DNA of 64,000 nucleotides, taken from NCBI RefSeq assembly GCF_001681715.1, contig NZ_LNWY01000015.1, positions 1 through 64,000 on the forward strand, read 5' to 3'. Positions within the stretch are counted from its first letter, which is position 1; the number at the start of each line of letters is the position of its first letter. The translations under genes and the position numbers were made by a program. The notes under the pieces were generated by a model that made no database searches, was not told where the DNA came from, and saw only the letters and a program-made list of their open reading frames with translations. Positions 22,303 to 30,675 of this stretch are shown here, piece by piece. This DNA is from Tritonibacter mobilis. GTDB lineage: Bacteria > Pseudomonadota > Alphaproteobacteria > Rhodobacterales > Rhodobacteraceae.

Positions 22303-22890
22303 ATGCCAAAGATTTCCGCCTTGTGTCGGGCGTTGACCTGCGGGGCTGCGCTGACAGTCGGTTTGACGGTTGCGGCGCTGGCTGCACCCGTAAAGCTCAC
22401 CCCGGCCAACCCGCAGCCATCAGGGCTGAAGCCGGGGTTGTCTGTGCGCTATGCGTATCCTTCTGATGTGAAGAGCCTTGCTGCCGCGCGCAGTGCGCTC
22501 AAATACAAGGTTGAACAAGGGGCGCCGCTCAAGGGGCTGGATTACCGCGACACCGAGCTGGGGCAGAATGTGCTCACCGCCAAACGCGCTGAGCGGGTGG
22601 TGGCCGATATTCGCGGTTACGTGCGCTTTGATGCGCCGGGCATCTACACGATCGATTTTCTGACCAATGATGGCCTGCATGCGGTGGTCGGCGGTCAGGT
22701 GGTGGGCGAGTTTGATGGCCGCCAGCCCTGCGAGGAGACCTTTGCGGTTGAGGTCGAGGTGCCAGAGGCCGGATGGTATCCGCTCAAGGCGCTGTGGTTC
22801 CAGCGCACCAATACCGCCTGTTTGCACATGCGGGCGGGGCCTGCGGGCAAACGTCCCAAATGGATGCCGAATGCGGCGTTTGGGCACTGA
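22303..22890 (+). CDS. Secreted PA14-like domain protein
   Basis: The 195-aa protein has a signal peptide (about 1-27, 'ALTCGAALTVGLTVAALAAP'). The mature part contains a PA14-type beta-sandwich: 'IRGYVRFDAPGIYTIDFLTN', then 'DGLHAVVGGQVVGEFDG', then 'VPEAGWYPLKALWFQRTNTA'. PA14 domains usually bind carbohydrates. Two cysteines in the mature part (at 'QPCEE' and 'TACLHM') could form a disulfide in the periplasm. GGAGAGACC precedes the ATG. It stands alone between rpsD and a GNAT gene, so its partner is unknown. Confidence 0.78.
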   Translation: MPKISALCRALTCGAALTVGLTVAALAAPVKLTPANPQPSGLKPGLSVRYAYPSDVKSLAAARSALKYKVEQGAPLKGLDYRDTELGQNVLTAKRAERVVADIRGYVRFDAPGIYTIDFLTNDGLHAVVGGQVVGEFDGRQPCEETFAVEVEVPEAGWYPLKALWFQRTNTACLHMRAGPAGKRPKWMPNAAFGH

Positions 22891-22962
22891 TATCGAAAGG
22901 GAGCAGGGCGGGTTTGCCGCGACCTGTGCCCCTCATTTTTCACGTAAACCATTGGAATACAT

Positions 22963-23430
22963 ATGATAGACATTCGTCCGGCCGTGTCAGCGGACGCCGA
23001 AGACATTGCCGTCGTGCTGGAGGCCCTGCGTCAGGCGGGCCGGCGCAAGACCGCAGGAGACGCGGCATTTGTGCGCGAGACTTACATTGAGAATGACAAT
23101 CGCATCGCCTGTTCGGTCGCGGTTGATGCGGCGGGGCGGCTGTTGGGGTTTCAGTCCTTGCAGATCGCGCCGGAGGGCAATCCCTATGGCGCGCCGGTGG
23201 GCTGGGGCGTGATCGGCACGCATCTGCATCCCGATGCCAGCGGGCAGGGGATTGGGCGCGCCTTGTTTGCGGTGACGCGCGCGGCGGCTGAGGATGCGCG
23301 TTTGCCCGCGATCGAAGCCCTGATCGGTGCTGATAACGCACAAGGTTTGGGCTATTACAGTGCCATGGGATTTGTCGACTATCGCGAGACGCCCAAGGCG
23401 GTGGGCAAGAAGCTGGTTCTCACCACCTGA
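22963..23430 (+). CDS. GNAT family N-acetyltransferase
   Basis: The 155-aa protein has the GNAT layout: 'MIDIRPAVSADAEDIAVVLE' at the N-terminus, the acetyl-CoA motif A 'WGVIGTHLHPDASGQGIGRA' (Q-G-I-G-R) at about residues 85-105, and 'YYSAMGFVDYRETPKAVGKK' at the C-terminus. It transfers an acetyl group to a primary amine of an unknown small molecule. It is convergent with the Lrp-type regulator and not obviously part of an operon. Confidence 0.88.
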   Translation: MIDIRPAVSADAEDIAVVLEALRQAGRRKTAGDAAFVRETYIENDNRIACSVAVDAAGRLLGFQSLQIAPEGNPYGAPVGWGVIGTHLHPDASGQGIGRALFAVTRAAAEDARLPAIEALIGADNAQGLGYYSAMGFVDYRETPKAVGKKLVLTT

Positions 23431-23476
23431 GGTCATGCGTTGTGATCCCGCGTTGTGATTACTTGGTGTCTGCCCA

Positions 23477-23938
23477 TCAAACCGGCAGCGGGCGACCTTC
23501 GGCAATGGCTTCCATGGCGAAATAGGAGGTCACGCTGTCCAGTTCGACACCCGCGATCAGGCGTTGATAGACCTTGTCATAACTCGCCATGTCGCGGGTC
23601 ACGACCTTGAGCTGATAGTCGTAATCGCCACCGATGCGGTGAAAATCCACCACCTCCGGGATCGTCAGCACATGGCGGCGAAACTGCGCCAGCCACTCGG
23701 CCGAGTGATGCCGGGTGCGCAGCATCACAAAGACCACCAGACCGAGATCGAGCTGGCTGCGATCCACTTCGGCGCGGGTGCCGCGCAGGATGCCCTTGTC
23801 CTGCAAGGCCCTGAGCCGCCGCCAGCAGGCGTTTTGCGACAGGCCGACTCGTTCGGCGAGATCGCGTTGCGACAGGCTGCCATCCCGTTGCAGGGCACGT
23901 AAAAGGTCGCGGTCAATTTGATCGATGTTTTTCGACAT
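23477..23938 (-). CDS. Lrp/AsnC family transcriptional regulator
   Basis: The 153-aa protein has an N-terminal HTH ('IDQIDRDLLRALQRDGSLSQ', 'RDLAERVGLSQNACWRRLRA') and a C-terminal RAM/AsnC ligand domain ('FVMLRTRHHSAEWLAQFRRH', 'HRIGGDYDYQLKVVTRDMAS'). Lrp-type proteins sense amino acids. It is divergent from a class-V aminotransferase gene, its most likely target. No Shine-Dalgarno is obvious before the ATG at 23938. The AT-rich palindromes immediately upstream could be its own operator. Confidence 0.92.
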   Translation of the reverse strand: MSKNIDQIDRDLLRALQRDGSLSQRDLAERVGLSQNACWRRLRALQDKGILRGTRAEVDRSQLDLGLVVFVMLRTRHHSAEWLAQFRRHVLTIPEVVDFHRIGGDYDYQLKVVTRDMASYDKVYQRLIAGVELDSVTSYFAMEAIAEGRPLPV

Positions 23939-24044
23939 ATGCGGATCATATGATATGCATATTAGGCTGTCACCTGTGTAAGTATGTGAAAATGACCAAT
24001 CACTGGTGGTCTATCATTGCTGAAATGGCAATGAGGGCGCGACA
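23939..24044. promoter_or_regulatory. Divergent control region lrp / aminotransferase
   Basis: The 106-nt region contains ATATGCATAT and neighbouring CATATG repeats near the lrp start, and TCATTGC (24014-24020) with its inverted copy GCAATGA (24028-24034) next to the aminotransferase start. These are plausible Lrp-type sites; no binding is proven. Confidence 0.45.
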
Positions 24045-25469
24045 ATGATCCTTGAACAGTTCAAAACGGCGATCAAACACACAGCGGATGCGGGGGAGCT
24101 TGCTCAGGCGCTGATCGGCGAGGGGGTGATGATCCCCGGTCTCAACGGCGATGTGCCGCTGGTCTATGCGGATTACGTGGCCTCGGGGCGTGCGATGCGC
24201 CCGGTCGAAGCGTTCATTTCCGAAAAACTGCTGCCGTTTTATGCCAATTCCCACACCGAGGCCTCCTATTGCGGTCAGTATGTCACCCGCCTGCGCCGCG
24301 AAGCCCGGGCCGAGATTGCGCGGCTGACGGGTGCGGCGGACGACTGCGAGGTGATCTTTGCAGGCTCCGGTGCCACCGCGGGTTTGAACCGGTTGGTGAA
24401 GCTTTTGGGGATCGAGGAGGCGACGCGCCCGGTGGTGTTCATCGGCCCCTATGAGCATCACTCCAATATTCTGCCGTGGCGCGAGAGTCGCGCCGAGGTG
24501 GTGGAAATTCCCGAAGGCACCGAGGGCGGGGTCGATCTGGTGGCGCTTGAGGCGGCCTTGGTTGCGCATGCGGATGCAGATCTGAAAATCGGCAGTTTCT
24601 CGGCGGCCTCAAATGTGACCGGGATTATCACCGATCCCGATCCGGTGACCCGGCTGTTGCGCACGCACGGCGCACTTGCGGTTTGGGACTATGCCGGTGG
24701 CGGGCCTTATCTGCCCATCGACATGGGCGCGCATGGGGCGGAGCCAAAGGACGCCGTTGTGGTCTCGCCGCATAAGTTTCCGGGCGGGCCGGGGGCGTCG
24801 GGCGTGCTGGTGCTGCGCCGGGATGCGGTACGCGCGCGAAACCCTTCGTGGCCCGGGGGCGGCACGGTGAGTTTCGTGTCGCCGTGGTCGCATCGCTATG
24901 CGGACAGTCTGGCCGCGCGCGAGGAGGCGGGCACTCCGAATGTGGTGGGTGACATCCGCGCGGCGCTTGCGTTCCTGGTCAAGGAGGCCGTGGGGCAGGA
25001 CCACATTGAGGCGCGCGAAGCCCGCTATGCGGCCAAGGCACGGGCGGCTTGGGCGAATGTGCCGGGGCTGACGCTTCTGGGGCATGAGAGCGCCCATCGC
25101 TTGCCGATCTTTTCCTTCACCGTGGACGGGGCATCCGGCGCGCCGGTGCATCAGCAGTTGTTTACGCGCATGTTGAGCGATGTCTACGGCATTCAGGCGC
25201 GCGGCGGTTGTGCTTGCGCGGGGCCTTATGCGCACCGCCTGCTGGAGATCGACCAGCCACAATCCGAGGCTCTGCTTGGCGATCTTCTGGCCGGGCGGGA
25301 GTTGCAAAAACCCGGTTGGGTGCGGCTCAACTTCTCTTATCTGATGGAGGAGGCGACCGTGGACTATGTGATCGAGAGCGTTGCAAAGCTGGTGGCAGAG
25401 GCCGAAGAAATCGCTGCCGCCTATGATGCCGACCCGAGCACCGCACGCTTCCAGCCGCGTGCGGCTTGA
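24045..25469 (+). CDS. Class V aminotransferase (cysteine desulfurase/selenocysteine lyase-like)
   Basis: The 474-aa PLP enzyme has 'YADYVASGRAMRPVEAFI' and 'HTEASYCGQYVTRLRREAR' at the N-terminus, 'IFAGSGATAGLNRLVK' binding the cofactor phosphate, and Lys244 in 'VVVSPHKFPGGPGASGVLV' as the Schiff-base residue. 'GIQARGGCACAGPYAHR' resembles the NifS/SufS active-site cysteine loop, so desulfurase activity is possible. It is longer than SufS (about 405 aa) and lies apart from any suf genes. It is divergent from an Lrp-type regulator, which suggests an amino-acid-responsive role. Confidence 0.87.
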   Translation: MILEQFKTAIKHTADAGELAQALIGEGVMIPGLNGDVPLVYADYVASGRAMRPVEAFISEKLLPFYANSHTEASYCGQYVTRLRREARAEIARLTGAADDCEVIFAGSGATAGLNRLVKLLGIEEATRPVVFIGPYEHHSNILPWRESRAEVVEIPEGTEGGVDLVALEAALVAHADADLKIGSFSAASNVTGIITDPDPVTRLLRTHGALAVWDYAGGGPYLPIDMGAHGAEPKDAVVVSPHKFPGGPGASGVLVLRRDAVRARNPSWPGGGTVSFVSPWSHRYADSLAAREEAGTPNVVGDIRAALAFLVKEAVGQDHIEAREARYAAKARAAWANVPGLTLLGHESAHRLPIFSFTVDGASGAPVHQQLFTRMLSDVYGIQARGGCACAGPYAHRLLEIDQPQSEALLGDLLAGRELQKPGWVRLNFSYLMEEATVDYVIESVAKLVAEAEEIAAAYDADPSTARFQPRAA

Positions 25470-25835
25470 TCCCTCAGTATAATCTATGAACGGACGTTGT
25501 GATTGAGGTGTTTCGCCTCGGGCTTTGCCCGAGGCGACCCGCGCCGCGTGCCCTTTGGGCACGCGGCGCGGCCCGGCCCAACGGGAGGATGTGCTCTGCT
25601 GCGGTGGATCTGCCAGATCCGGGACAGGCGCAAAAATGGGGGTCATGTGTGGCGTGGACGTGGCCAAAGGGGCACGGACGACGGGCGGGAGCCTCCCCGG
25701 GCGAGCGAGGTGTGCGTGCTCTGGCAGCGACAGGCGGCCCCATAGGTGTGTTGATGAAGCATTGAGGACAGTTGCGGCTTTTCCCATCGCGCCGAGGGCG
25801 CTATGACGAACAGGTTCGCGAAGGAGCTCAACGAT
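25470..25835. other. Intergenic hairpin-rich region upstream of hisC
   Basis: A gap of about 365 nt, largely GC-rich inverted repeats at its left end (25514-25570). Open frames in both strands across it are by-products of the repeats. AAGGAG precedes the hisC ATG at 25836. Confidence 0.5.
25514..25570. repeat. Two adjacent perfect GC-rich hairpins
   Basis: CGCCTCGGGC (25514-25523) pairs with GCCCGAGGCG (25527-25536), and a 14-base arm at 25540-25553 pairs perfectly with 25557-25570; both have a TTT loop. A possibly related cluster lies at 28861-28914, with a similar flank (CCCAACGGG... here, CCCAACGCGGGG... there). Confidence 0.75.
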
Positions 25836-26924
25836 ATGACCCAAATCACACCGCAACCCGGTATCATGGACATCGCCCTCTATCAGGGTGGCGCAGCCCA
25901 TGTGGACGGGGTGAGCAATGTGACCAAGCTCTCCTCCAATGAGAACCCGCTGGGCGCAAGCCCCAGGGCGGTGGAGGCGATGGCGCAGGCTGTCACCAGC
26001 ATGCATCGGTATCCGAGCTCCGACCATATCGCCCTGCGCACCGCCATTGCCGAAACCCACGGGCTGGATGCTGAACGCATCATCTGCGGGGCGGGCAGCG
26101 ATGAGATCATCGCTTTTCTGTGTCAGTGCTATGCCGGGCCGGGGGATGAGGTGCTTTATACCGAGCACGGGTTTGCCATGTATCGCATTTCCGCCCTTGC
26201 CGCCGGGGCCACCCCGGTCGAAGTGAAGGAGCGCGAGCGCGTCACCGATGTGGATGCGCTGCTGGCAGGCTGCACGCCGCAGACCAAGCTGGTGTTCATC
26301 GCCAACCCCAACAACCCCACTGGCACCATGATTTCCGAGGCCGAGGTGGCGCGCCTTGCCGATGGTATCCCGGAGGATGCGATCCTCGTGCTGGATGGGG
26401 CCTACGCTGAGTATGTCGAGGGCTTTGACGCCGGTGCAAGCCTCATCGAGGCGCGTGAAAACGTGGTGATGACCCGCACGTTCTCCAAGATCTACGGACT
26501 GGGGGGCGCGCGTGTGGGCTGGGGCTATGGGCCAAAGCCGATCATCGACGTACTCAATCGTGTACGCGGGCCGTTCAATGTCTCGGTGACGGCGCTTGCC
26601 GGGGCCGAGGCCGCGGTGCGGGATCGTGCGTATGTCGAAACCTGCCGCGTCGAGAACGCCAAATGGCGCGGCTGGCTGGCGGATCAACTGGCCGGGCTGG
26701 GCGTGCCGTCGGACACATCCTGTACCAACTTCATTCTGGCGCGCTTTGCCTCCCAAGCGGAAGCGGAAGCCTGTGACGATTTCCTGAAACAACGCGGCCT
26801 GATCGTGCGCCGGGTGGCGGGGTATAACCTGCCCACCGCCTTGCGGATCACTGTCGGAGACGAGACCGCATGCCGTGCGGTTGCAAGCGCGGTCAAGGAC
26901 TTCAAGGCCGGGGCGGCACAATGA
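25836..26924 (+). CDS. hisC: Histidinol-phosphate/aromatic aminotransferase
   Basis: The 362-aa class I PLP aminotransferase has '[17 protein letters not shown]' at the N-terminus, '[15 protein letters not shown]', and Lys218 in '[17 protein letters not shown]' as the cofactor lysine. HisC-type enzymes transaminate histidinol phosphate and also aromatic amino acids. Here the gene overlaps by 4 nt (ATGA) with a prephenate-dehydrogenase-type gene, so a role in tyrosine/phenylalanine synthesis is at least as likely as one in histidine synthesis. The start at 25836 has AAGGAG 9 nt upstream; an upstream in-frame ATG at 25803 is less likely. Confidence 0.92.
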   Translation: MTQITPQPGIMDIALYQGGAAHVDGVSNVTKLSSNENPLGASPRAVEAMAQAVTSMHRYPSSDHIALRTAIAETHGLDAERIICGAGSDEIIAFLCQCYAGPGDEVLYTEHGFAMYRISALAAGATPVEVKERERVTDVDALLAGCTPQTKLVFIANPNNPTGTMISEAEVARLADGIPEDAILVLDGAYAEYVEGFDAGASLIEARENVVMTRTFSKIYGLGGARVGWGYGPKPIIDVLNRVRGPFNVSVTALAGAEAAVRDRAYVETCRVENAKWRGWLADQLAGLGVPSDTSCTNFILARFASQAEAEACDDFLKQRGLIVRRVAGYNLPTALRITVGDETACRAVASAVKDFKAGAAQ

Positions 26925-27853
26925 GCGAGATGTCAGTCAAACCCGTCTACAACCGCGTGGCATTGATCGGTCTTGGGCTGATTGCATCCTCGATGTTCTG
27001 GGCCATCAAACGCGCGGGGCTTGCGGGGGAAGTCACCGGCTATGCCCGCAGCCCGGAGACCCGCGACACCGCGCGCCGGATTGGTCTGTGTGATCGGGTC
27101 TGCGACACCGCAAGTGCGGCGGTTGAGGGCGCGGATCTCGTGGTGCTCTGCGTGCCGGTTGGGGCGATGGGCGCGGTTGCGGCCGAGATTGCACCGGCGT
27201 TGATGCCCGGCGCGACGGTCTCCGATGTGGGATCGGTCAAGCGCCATGTGATCGAGGATGTGGCGCCGCATATTCCAGATGGCGTGCATTTTGTGCCCTC
27301 ACACCCGCTTGCGGGGACCGAGCATTCCGGTCCCGAGTCGGGCTTTGCAGAGCTGTTTGACAACCGCTGGTGCCTGTTGGTGCCAGTGGAGGGCAGCGCC
27401 CCGGAGGCGGTGGCGCAGCTGCGCGCCCTCTGGGAAGGGATGGGCGCGCATGTGGATGAGATGGACGCCGATCACCATGATCTGGTGCTGGCGGTGACCA
27501 GCCACACGCCGCATTTGATCGCCTATACAATGGTGGGGGTGGCAGATGATCTGCGCCGCGTGACCGATAGCGAAGTGATCAAATATTCTGCGGCGGGGTT
27601 TCGCGACTTCACCCGGATTGCGGCCTCGGACCCGACCATGTGGCGCGATGTGTTCCTGACCAACAAGGACGCCACGCTGGAAATCTTGGGCCGGTTCACC
27701 GAGGAGCTCTTTGCCCTGCAACGGGCGATCCGCACCGGGGATGGCGCGCATCTGCACGACTATTTCACCCGCACCCGCGCCATCCGGCGGGGCATTATCG
27801 AGGCTGGTCAGGACACTGCCGCGCCGGACTTTGGTCGCGGGCCGAAAAAATGA
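26921..27853 (+). CDS. tyrC: Prephenate/arogenate dehydrogenase
   Basis: The 310-aa protein has an N-terminal NAD(P) Rossmann motif ('[20 protein letters not shown]', about 13-32) and the prephenate dehydrogenase blocks '[13 protein letters not shown]', '[20 protein letters not shown]' and '[15 protein letters not shown]'. It oxidatively decarboxylates prephenate or arogenate in the tyrosine branch. Translational coupling with hisC (ATGA overlap) supports a joint aromatic pathway, with the aminotransferase acting before or after this step. Its own stop overlaps the next start (ATGA). Confidence 0.92.
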   Translation: MSEMSVKPVYNRVALIGLGLIASSMFWAIKRAGLAGEVTGYARSPETRDTARRIGLCDRVCDTASAAVEGADLVVLCVPVGAMGAVAAEIAPALMPGATVSDVGSVKRHVIEDVAPHIPDGVHFVPSHPLAGTEHSGPESGFAELFDNRWCLLVPVEGSAPEAVAQLRALWEGMGAHVDEMDADHHDLVLAVTSHTPHLIAYTMVGVADDLRRVTDSEVIKYSAAGFRDFTRIAASDPTMWRDVFLTNKDATLEILGRFTEELFALQRAIRTGDGAHLHDYFTRTRAIRRGIIEAGQDTAAPDFGRGPKK

Positions 27854-28716
27854 GGGCGCGCGCGGGGGCACGGCTGGCTGGCGTTGCCATGGTGCTGATC
27901 CATGCTGGCTGCGGGCTGGTTGCTGCCGCGCCTGAAACCACCCCGCGCCCGCCGCTGGAACGCGGGGCAGAGCTGGCGCTGACGGAGGTCACTGAGGTCT
28001 CTGCTGTGGCGGCGACACGGACGGTGCCAGCGCCACAGATGCGCCCACACATCCGACCAGTGTCTGCACAGATCATCGCAGCCGCCGCCCGTCCGGTGGA
28101 TCTGGCTCCGGTGGCACCGGGGGAAACCCTGCGCCCGATGATGCGCACGCCGGAGTTCGAGCAGCAGGTGCTCTTTGGGCGTGCCAAACGGCGGCGCGGC
28201 TCTGTTTGCGGCGATATCGACATCCAGGGTGAAGAGGCGGGGGATATTCCCGGCAAGCTCCGTGGGTGCGGCGCGCGTGATGCGGTGCGGGTGCGGTCGG
28301 TGTCGGGGGTGACGCTGAGCAGGCCTGCGCTGATGACTTGCGAGACGGCAAAGGCGCTGAATAAATGGGTGTCGCGCGACGTGGAGACGGCGTTTGGTCG
28401 CTCTAACCGAGTGGTTCAGCTCAGGGTGGCAGCCGGGTATAGCTGCCGGACGCGCAACAACCGTCCGGGGGCGAAAATCTCTGAACACGGGCGGGGTCGG
28501 GCAATTGATATTTCCGGCTTTACGCTTGAGAGCGGGACCACAGTAAGCGTGTTGAAGGGCTGGCGTGATCGCTCGACGCGCAAAGCCCTGCAACGCCTGT
28601 GGAAAGCGGCCTGCGGGCCGTTTCGCACCGTGTTGGGGCCAGATGCGGATATCTATCACCGCGATCACTTTCACCTTGATGTGGCCCGCCATCGCAGCGG
28701 GCGTTACTGCCGTTAA
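27850..28716 (+). CDS. Extensin-like family protein
   Basis: The 288-aa protein starts at the ATG overlapping the tyrC stop. It has a basic N-terminus with a signal-like hydrophobic segment and a possible lipobox ('MVLIHAGCG'), a Pro/Ala-rich linker (about 25-110), and a C-terminal extensin-like domain: 'GDIPGKLRGCGARDAVRVRS', 'CETAKALNKWV', 'KISEHGRGRAIDISGF' and 'DIYHRDHFHLDVARH'. The His/Asp pattern resembles D-Ala-D-Ala carboxypeptidase (VanY/MepA-like) folds, so a cell-wall role in the periplasm is plausible. Cysteines (at 'SVCGDI', 'RGCGAR', 'MTCET', 'YSCRT', 'AACGPF', 'YCR') may form disulfides. Confidence 0.87.
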   Translation: MRARAGARLAGVAMVLIHAGCGLVAAAPETTPRPPLERGAELALTEVTEVSAVAATRTVPAPQMRPHIRPVSAQIIAAAARPVDLAPVAPGETLRPMMRTPEFEQQVLFGRAKRRRGSVCGDIDIQGEEAGDIPGKLRGCGARDAVRVRSVSGVTLSRPALMTCETAKALNKWVSRDVETAFGRSNRVVQLRVAAGYSCRTRNNRPGAKISEHGRGRAIDISGFTLESGTTVSVLKGWRDRSTRKALQRLWKAACGPFRTVLGPDADIYHRDHFHLDVARHRSGRYCR

Positions 28717-28987
28717 GCGCCGCATTCGTGTTCCGGTGGCTCTCCCGCCCCCGCAGGGGCGCGACCGCGCAAGGCACACCCATATCAGCACGATCAGCGC
28801 GTGGGCCTAAGTCGCATATCATTTCACAGTTGCGCGCGCCCCTTGGCGGGGTTGAGCCGGGCAGCCAGTCCCGTACCGGGACTGGCTGCGGCGCCGGGCC
28901 GAATGGCCCGGCGCTATGCCCAACGCGGGGCGATGTGCCCTGCAAGGGCGCAGCGGCAAGGGGCGGGAGGGCCACCGGCGCGGGGCG
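28717..28987. other. Intergenic hairpin-rich region
   Basis: About 270 nt between convergent genes, very GC-rich in its second half, with the two hairpins listed at 28861-28914 and further short inverted repeats. No gene is seen. Confidence 0.5.
28861..28914. repeat. Two adjacent perfect GC-rich hairpins
   Basis: GCAGCCAGTCCCG (28861-28873) pairs with CGGGACTGGCTGC (28877-28889) over a 3-nt loop, and GCGCCGGGCC (28891-28900) pairs with GGCCCGGCGC (28905-28914) over GAAT. The pair sits between convergent genes and could serve as a factor-independent transcription barrier or a dispersed repeat. Confidence 0.75.
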
Positions 28988-30001
28988 CTAACGCAGGATC
29001 AGGCGCGGTGCGGGACCAAGCGGGATCGGGCCGATGGTGATATAGCCGCTGCGAAAGCCCAGCGTGATATCCAGATCCTCCGGGTTGCCACTGGCCCGCG
29101 CCAGCACCGCGATCACCCGGCTGGCCTGTTCGCGTGCGGTGGCGGACATCAGCCCGGTGTCTTCTGCCATTTCCAGAAACTCCGCCCAGGCCTCAACCTG
29201 CAAGGCCAGTTCTCCGGTGGGAATGCCTGTGGCATCCACCTCAAGCGTGCCTGCGCTTTTGATGCGCATATCCCCCCACTTTGCCTCCAGCAGGTCGATG
29301 TCGATCATGCGGGGTTGCGGGCGGCGTTGCTCCAGTGCGTTGCGATCCCATACGGTATCGAAGGTTACATCCGCCACCAGAGTGAGTGTCTCAAAGGTCT
29401 GTGGCAACTCAGGTGCGGCGCGCAGCAGGCGGCGCAGGTCCGTGCCGGGGCGAAAGGCATGTGCTTCTGCGGTGATCTGATAGTTTTCGGCCGGATCGCT
29501 TTGGACCACGCGCAGGTTCAGATCGCCGGCGCTGAGGACGCTGTTTTGCCCGTCGCCAATGCTCCACGCGCCGGAGGTCAGCCCCAACTCCTCCAACTCC
29601 AGCGCCAAGCCGGGTGCAAGAAACAGATCCGCCTGCAACCCTTCGGTCGTAATCACCGCTGTTTGATCATAATAGGACAGGCGCTGATCGCCGTCAGAGA
29701 AGCGCAGGCTCTGATGTCCGGGCCAAATCGCAGGGCTTTGCAACTCCAGCCAATCGGTGCGCCAGGCCGCTCCGGTGCCGGGATCGGCCAGTGTAGGTCT
29801 GTCGATGCGGGTCACATGCCGCCATGGAAAACCGCCCAGCGTGCCAGCGGGGGCAATCTCGCCCACCTCCACCTGCCAGCCGCGCGTCGCCTGCATTTGA
29901 AACCAGCCCTGAACGCTCTGGCGCAGACCCCAGGCGGCCACGGCCCAGTAGAGCCCCCAGATCACACAGAGCCCCAGAAGGATCTTCAGACCGCGTTTCA
30001 T
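28988..30001 (-). CDS. DUF2125 family envelope protein
   Basis: The 337-aa protein starts at the ATG at 30001 with AAGGGG upstream. It has one N-terminal membrane segment ('GLKILLGLCVIWGLYWAVAA', about 4-24), then a periplasmic beta-rich domain with 'GWQVEVGEIAPAGTLGGFPW' and repeated amphipathic strands, ending 'GPIPLGPAPRLILR'. This matches the alphaproteobacterial DUF2125 family, which resembles AsmA/lipid-transfer-like barrel halves. Function is uncharacterised; envelope homeostasis is a guess from topology. It is divergent from chaC with only 68 nt between. Confidence 0.85.
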   Translation of the reverse strand: MKRGLKILLGLCVIWGLYWAVAAWGLRQSVQGWFQMQATRGWQVEVGEIAPAGTLGGFPWRHVTRIDRPTLADPGTGAAWRTDWLELQSPAIWPGHQSLRFSDGDQRLSYYDQTAVITTEGLQADLFLAPGLALELEELGLTSGAWSIGDGQNSVLSAGDLNLRVVQSDPAENYQITAEAHAFRPGTDLRRLLRAAPELPQTFETLTLVADVTFDTVWDRNALEQRRPQPRMIDIDLLEAKWGDMRIKSAGTLEVDATGIPTGELALQVEAWAEFLEMAEDTGLMSATAREQASRVIAVLARASGNPEDLDITLGFRSGYITIGPIPLGPAPRLILR

Positions 30002-30069
30002 GCCGCACTGCCCCTTTTGTTTCCGCCCGTTTTGCTGTTTACAGGCGCTCGCAATAAAGGACCAGTAAC

Positions 30070-30597
30070 ATGACGATGTGGGTATTTGGATACGGCTCTC
30101 TTCTGTGGAACCCGGAGTTCCCGATCGCGCAAAGCGAAGTGGCAACGCTGCATGGTTTTGCCCGCTCGTTCTGCATGCGCTCGATCCACCACCGCGGCAG
30201 CGAAGAGATCCCCGGACTGGTGCTGGCGCTGGATGCGCAAGAAGATGCCCATTGCAAGGGGCTGGCCCTGCGGGTCGAACCCGGCCACGAGGAGGCAACG
30301 CTGGCTGCGCTGCGCGAACGTGAGTTGATTTCCTCGGCCTATGTGGAGCGCTTTCTCGATGTGGAACTGGCCAGCGGTGAGGTGGTGAATGCGGTGGTCT
30401 ATGTAATCGACCCGCATCACGTCCAATATTGCCATCTGGAGCTGGAAGAGCAGGCGCGGATCATCGCCCATGCGGTAGGCGGACGGGGGCCGAACAGCGA
30501 ATATCTGTTCAATACCGCAGGGCATCTGGATGAAATCGGCCTGAGCGATCCTGACCTCAGCTGGCTGACAGAGCGGGTCCGGCAGATTTTGTCATAA
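30070..30597 (+). CDS. chaC: Glutathione-specific gamma-glutamylcyclotransferase (ChaC type)
   Basis: The 175-aa protein has the GGCT-fold glycine loop 'FGYGSLLWNPEFP' (6-18) and 'LRERELISSAY' with Glu85 as the likely general acid/base. 'FCMRSIHHRGSEEIPGLVLA' is typical of the ChaC family. The enzyme cleaves glutathione into 5-oxoproline and Cys-Gly in the cytosol. AAAGGA lies 9 nt before the ATG at 30070; a second ATG at 30076 also fits. It is divergent from the DUF2125 gene, with the stator-like gene pair downstream. Confidence 0.9.
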   Translation: MTMWVFGYGSLLWNPEFPIAQSEVATLHGFARSFCMRSIHHRGSEEIPGLVLALDAQEDAHCKGLALRVEPGHEEATLAALRERELISSAYVERFLDVELASGEVVNAVVYVIDPHHVQYCHLELEEQARIIAHAVGGRGPNSEYLFNTAGHLDEIGLSDPDLSWLTERVRQILS

Positions 30598-30675
30598 ATC
30601 CTTGGCGACCATGGGACTTTCAGTCTAGGCTGCAGGCGCAGAACCAAGACAAAGCCTATCGGGAGCCGCAAGGAA

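Noticed and set aside
25474-25835. Short overlapping frames in the hairpin region
   Set aside because: They arise from GC-rich inverted repeats and have no ribosome sites.
24609-26921. Very long antisense frame across the aminotransferase, hairpins and hisC
   Set aside because: It covers two well-supported PLP enzymes and a repeat region and has no recognisable domain. It is an artefact of high GC.
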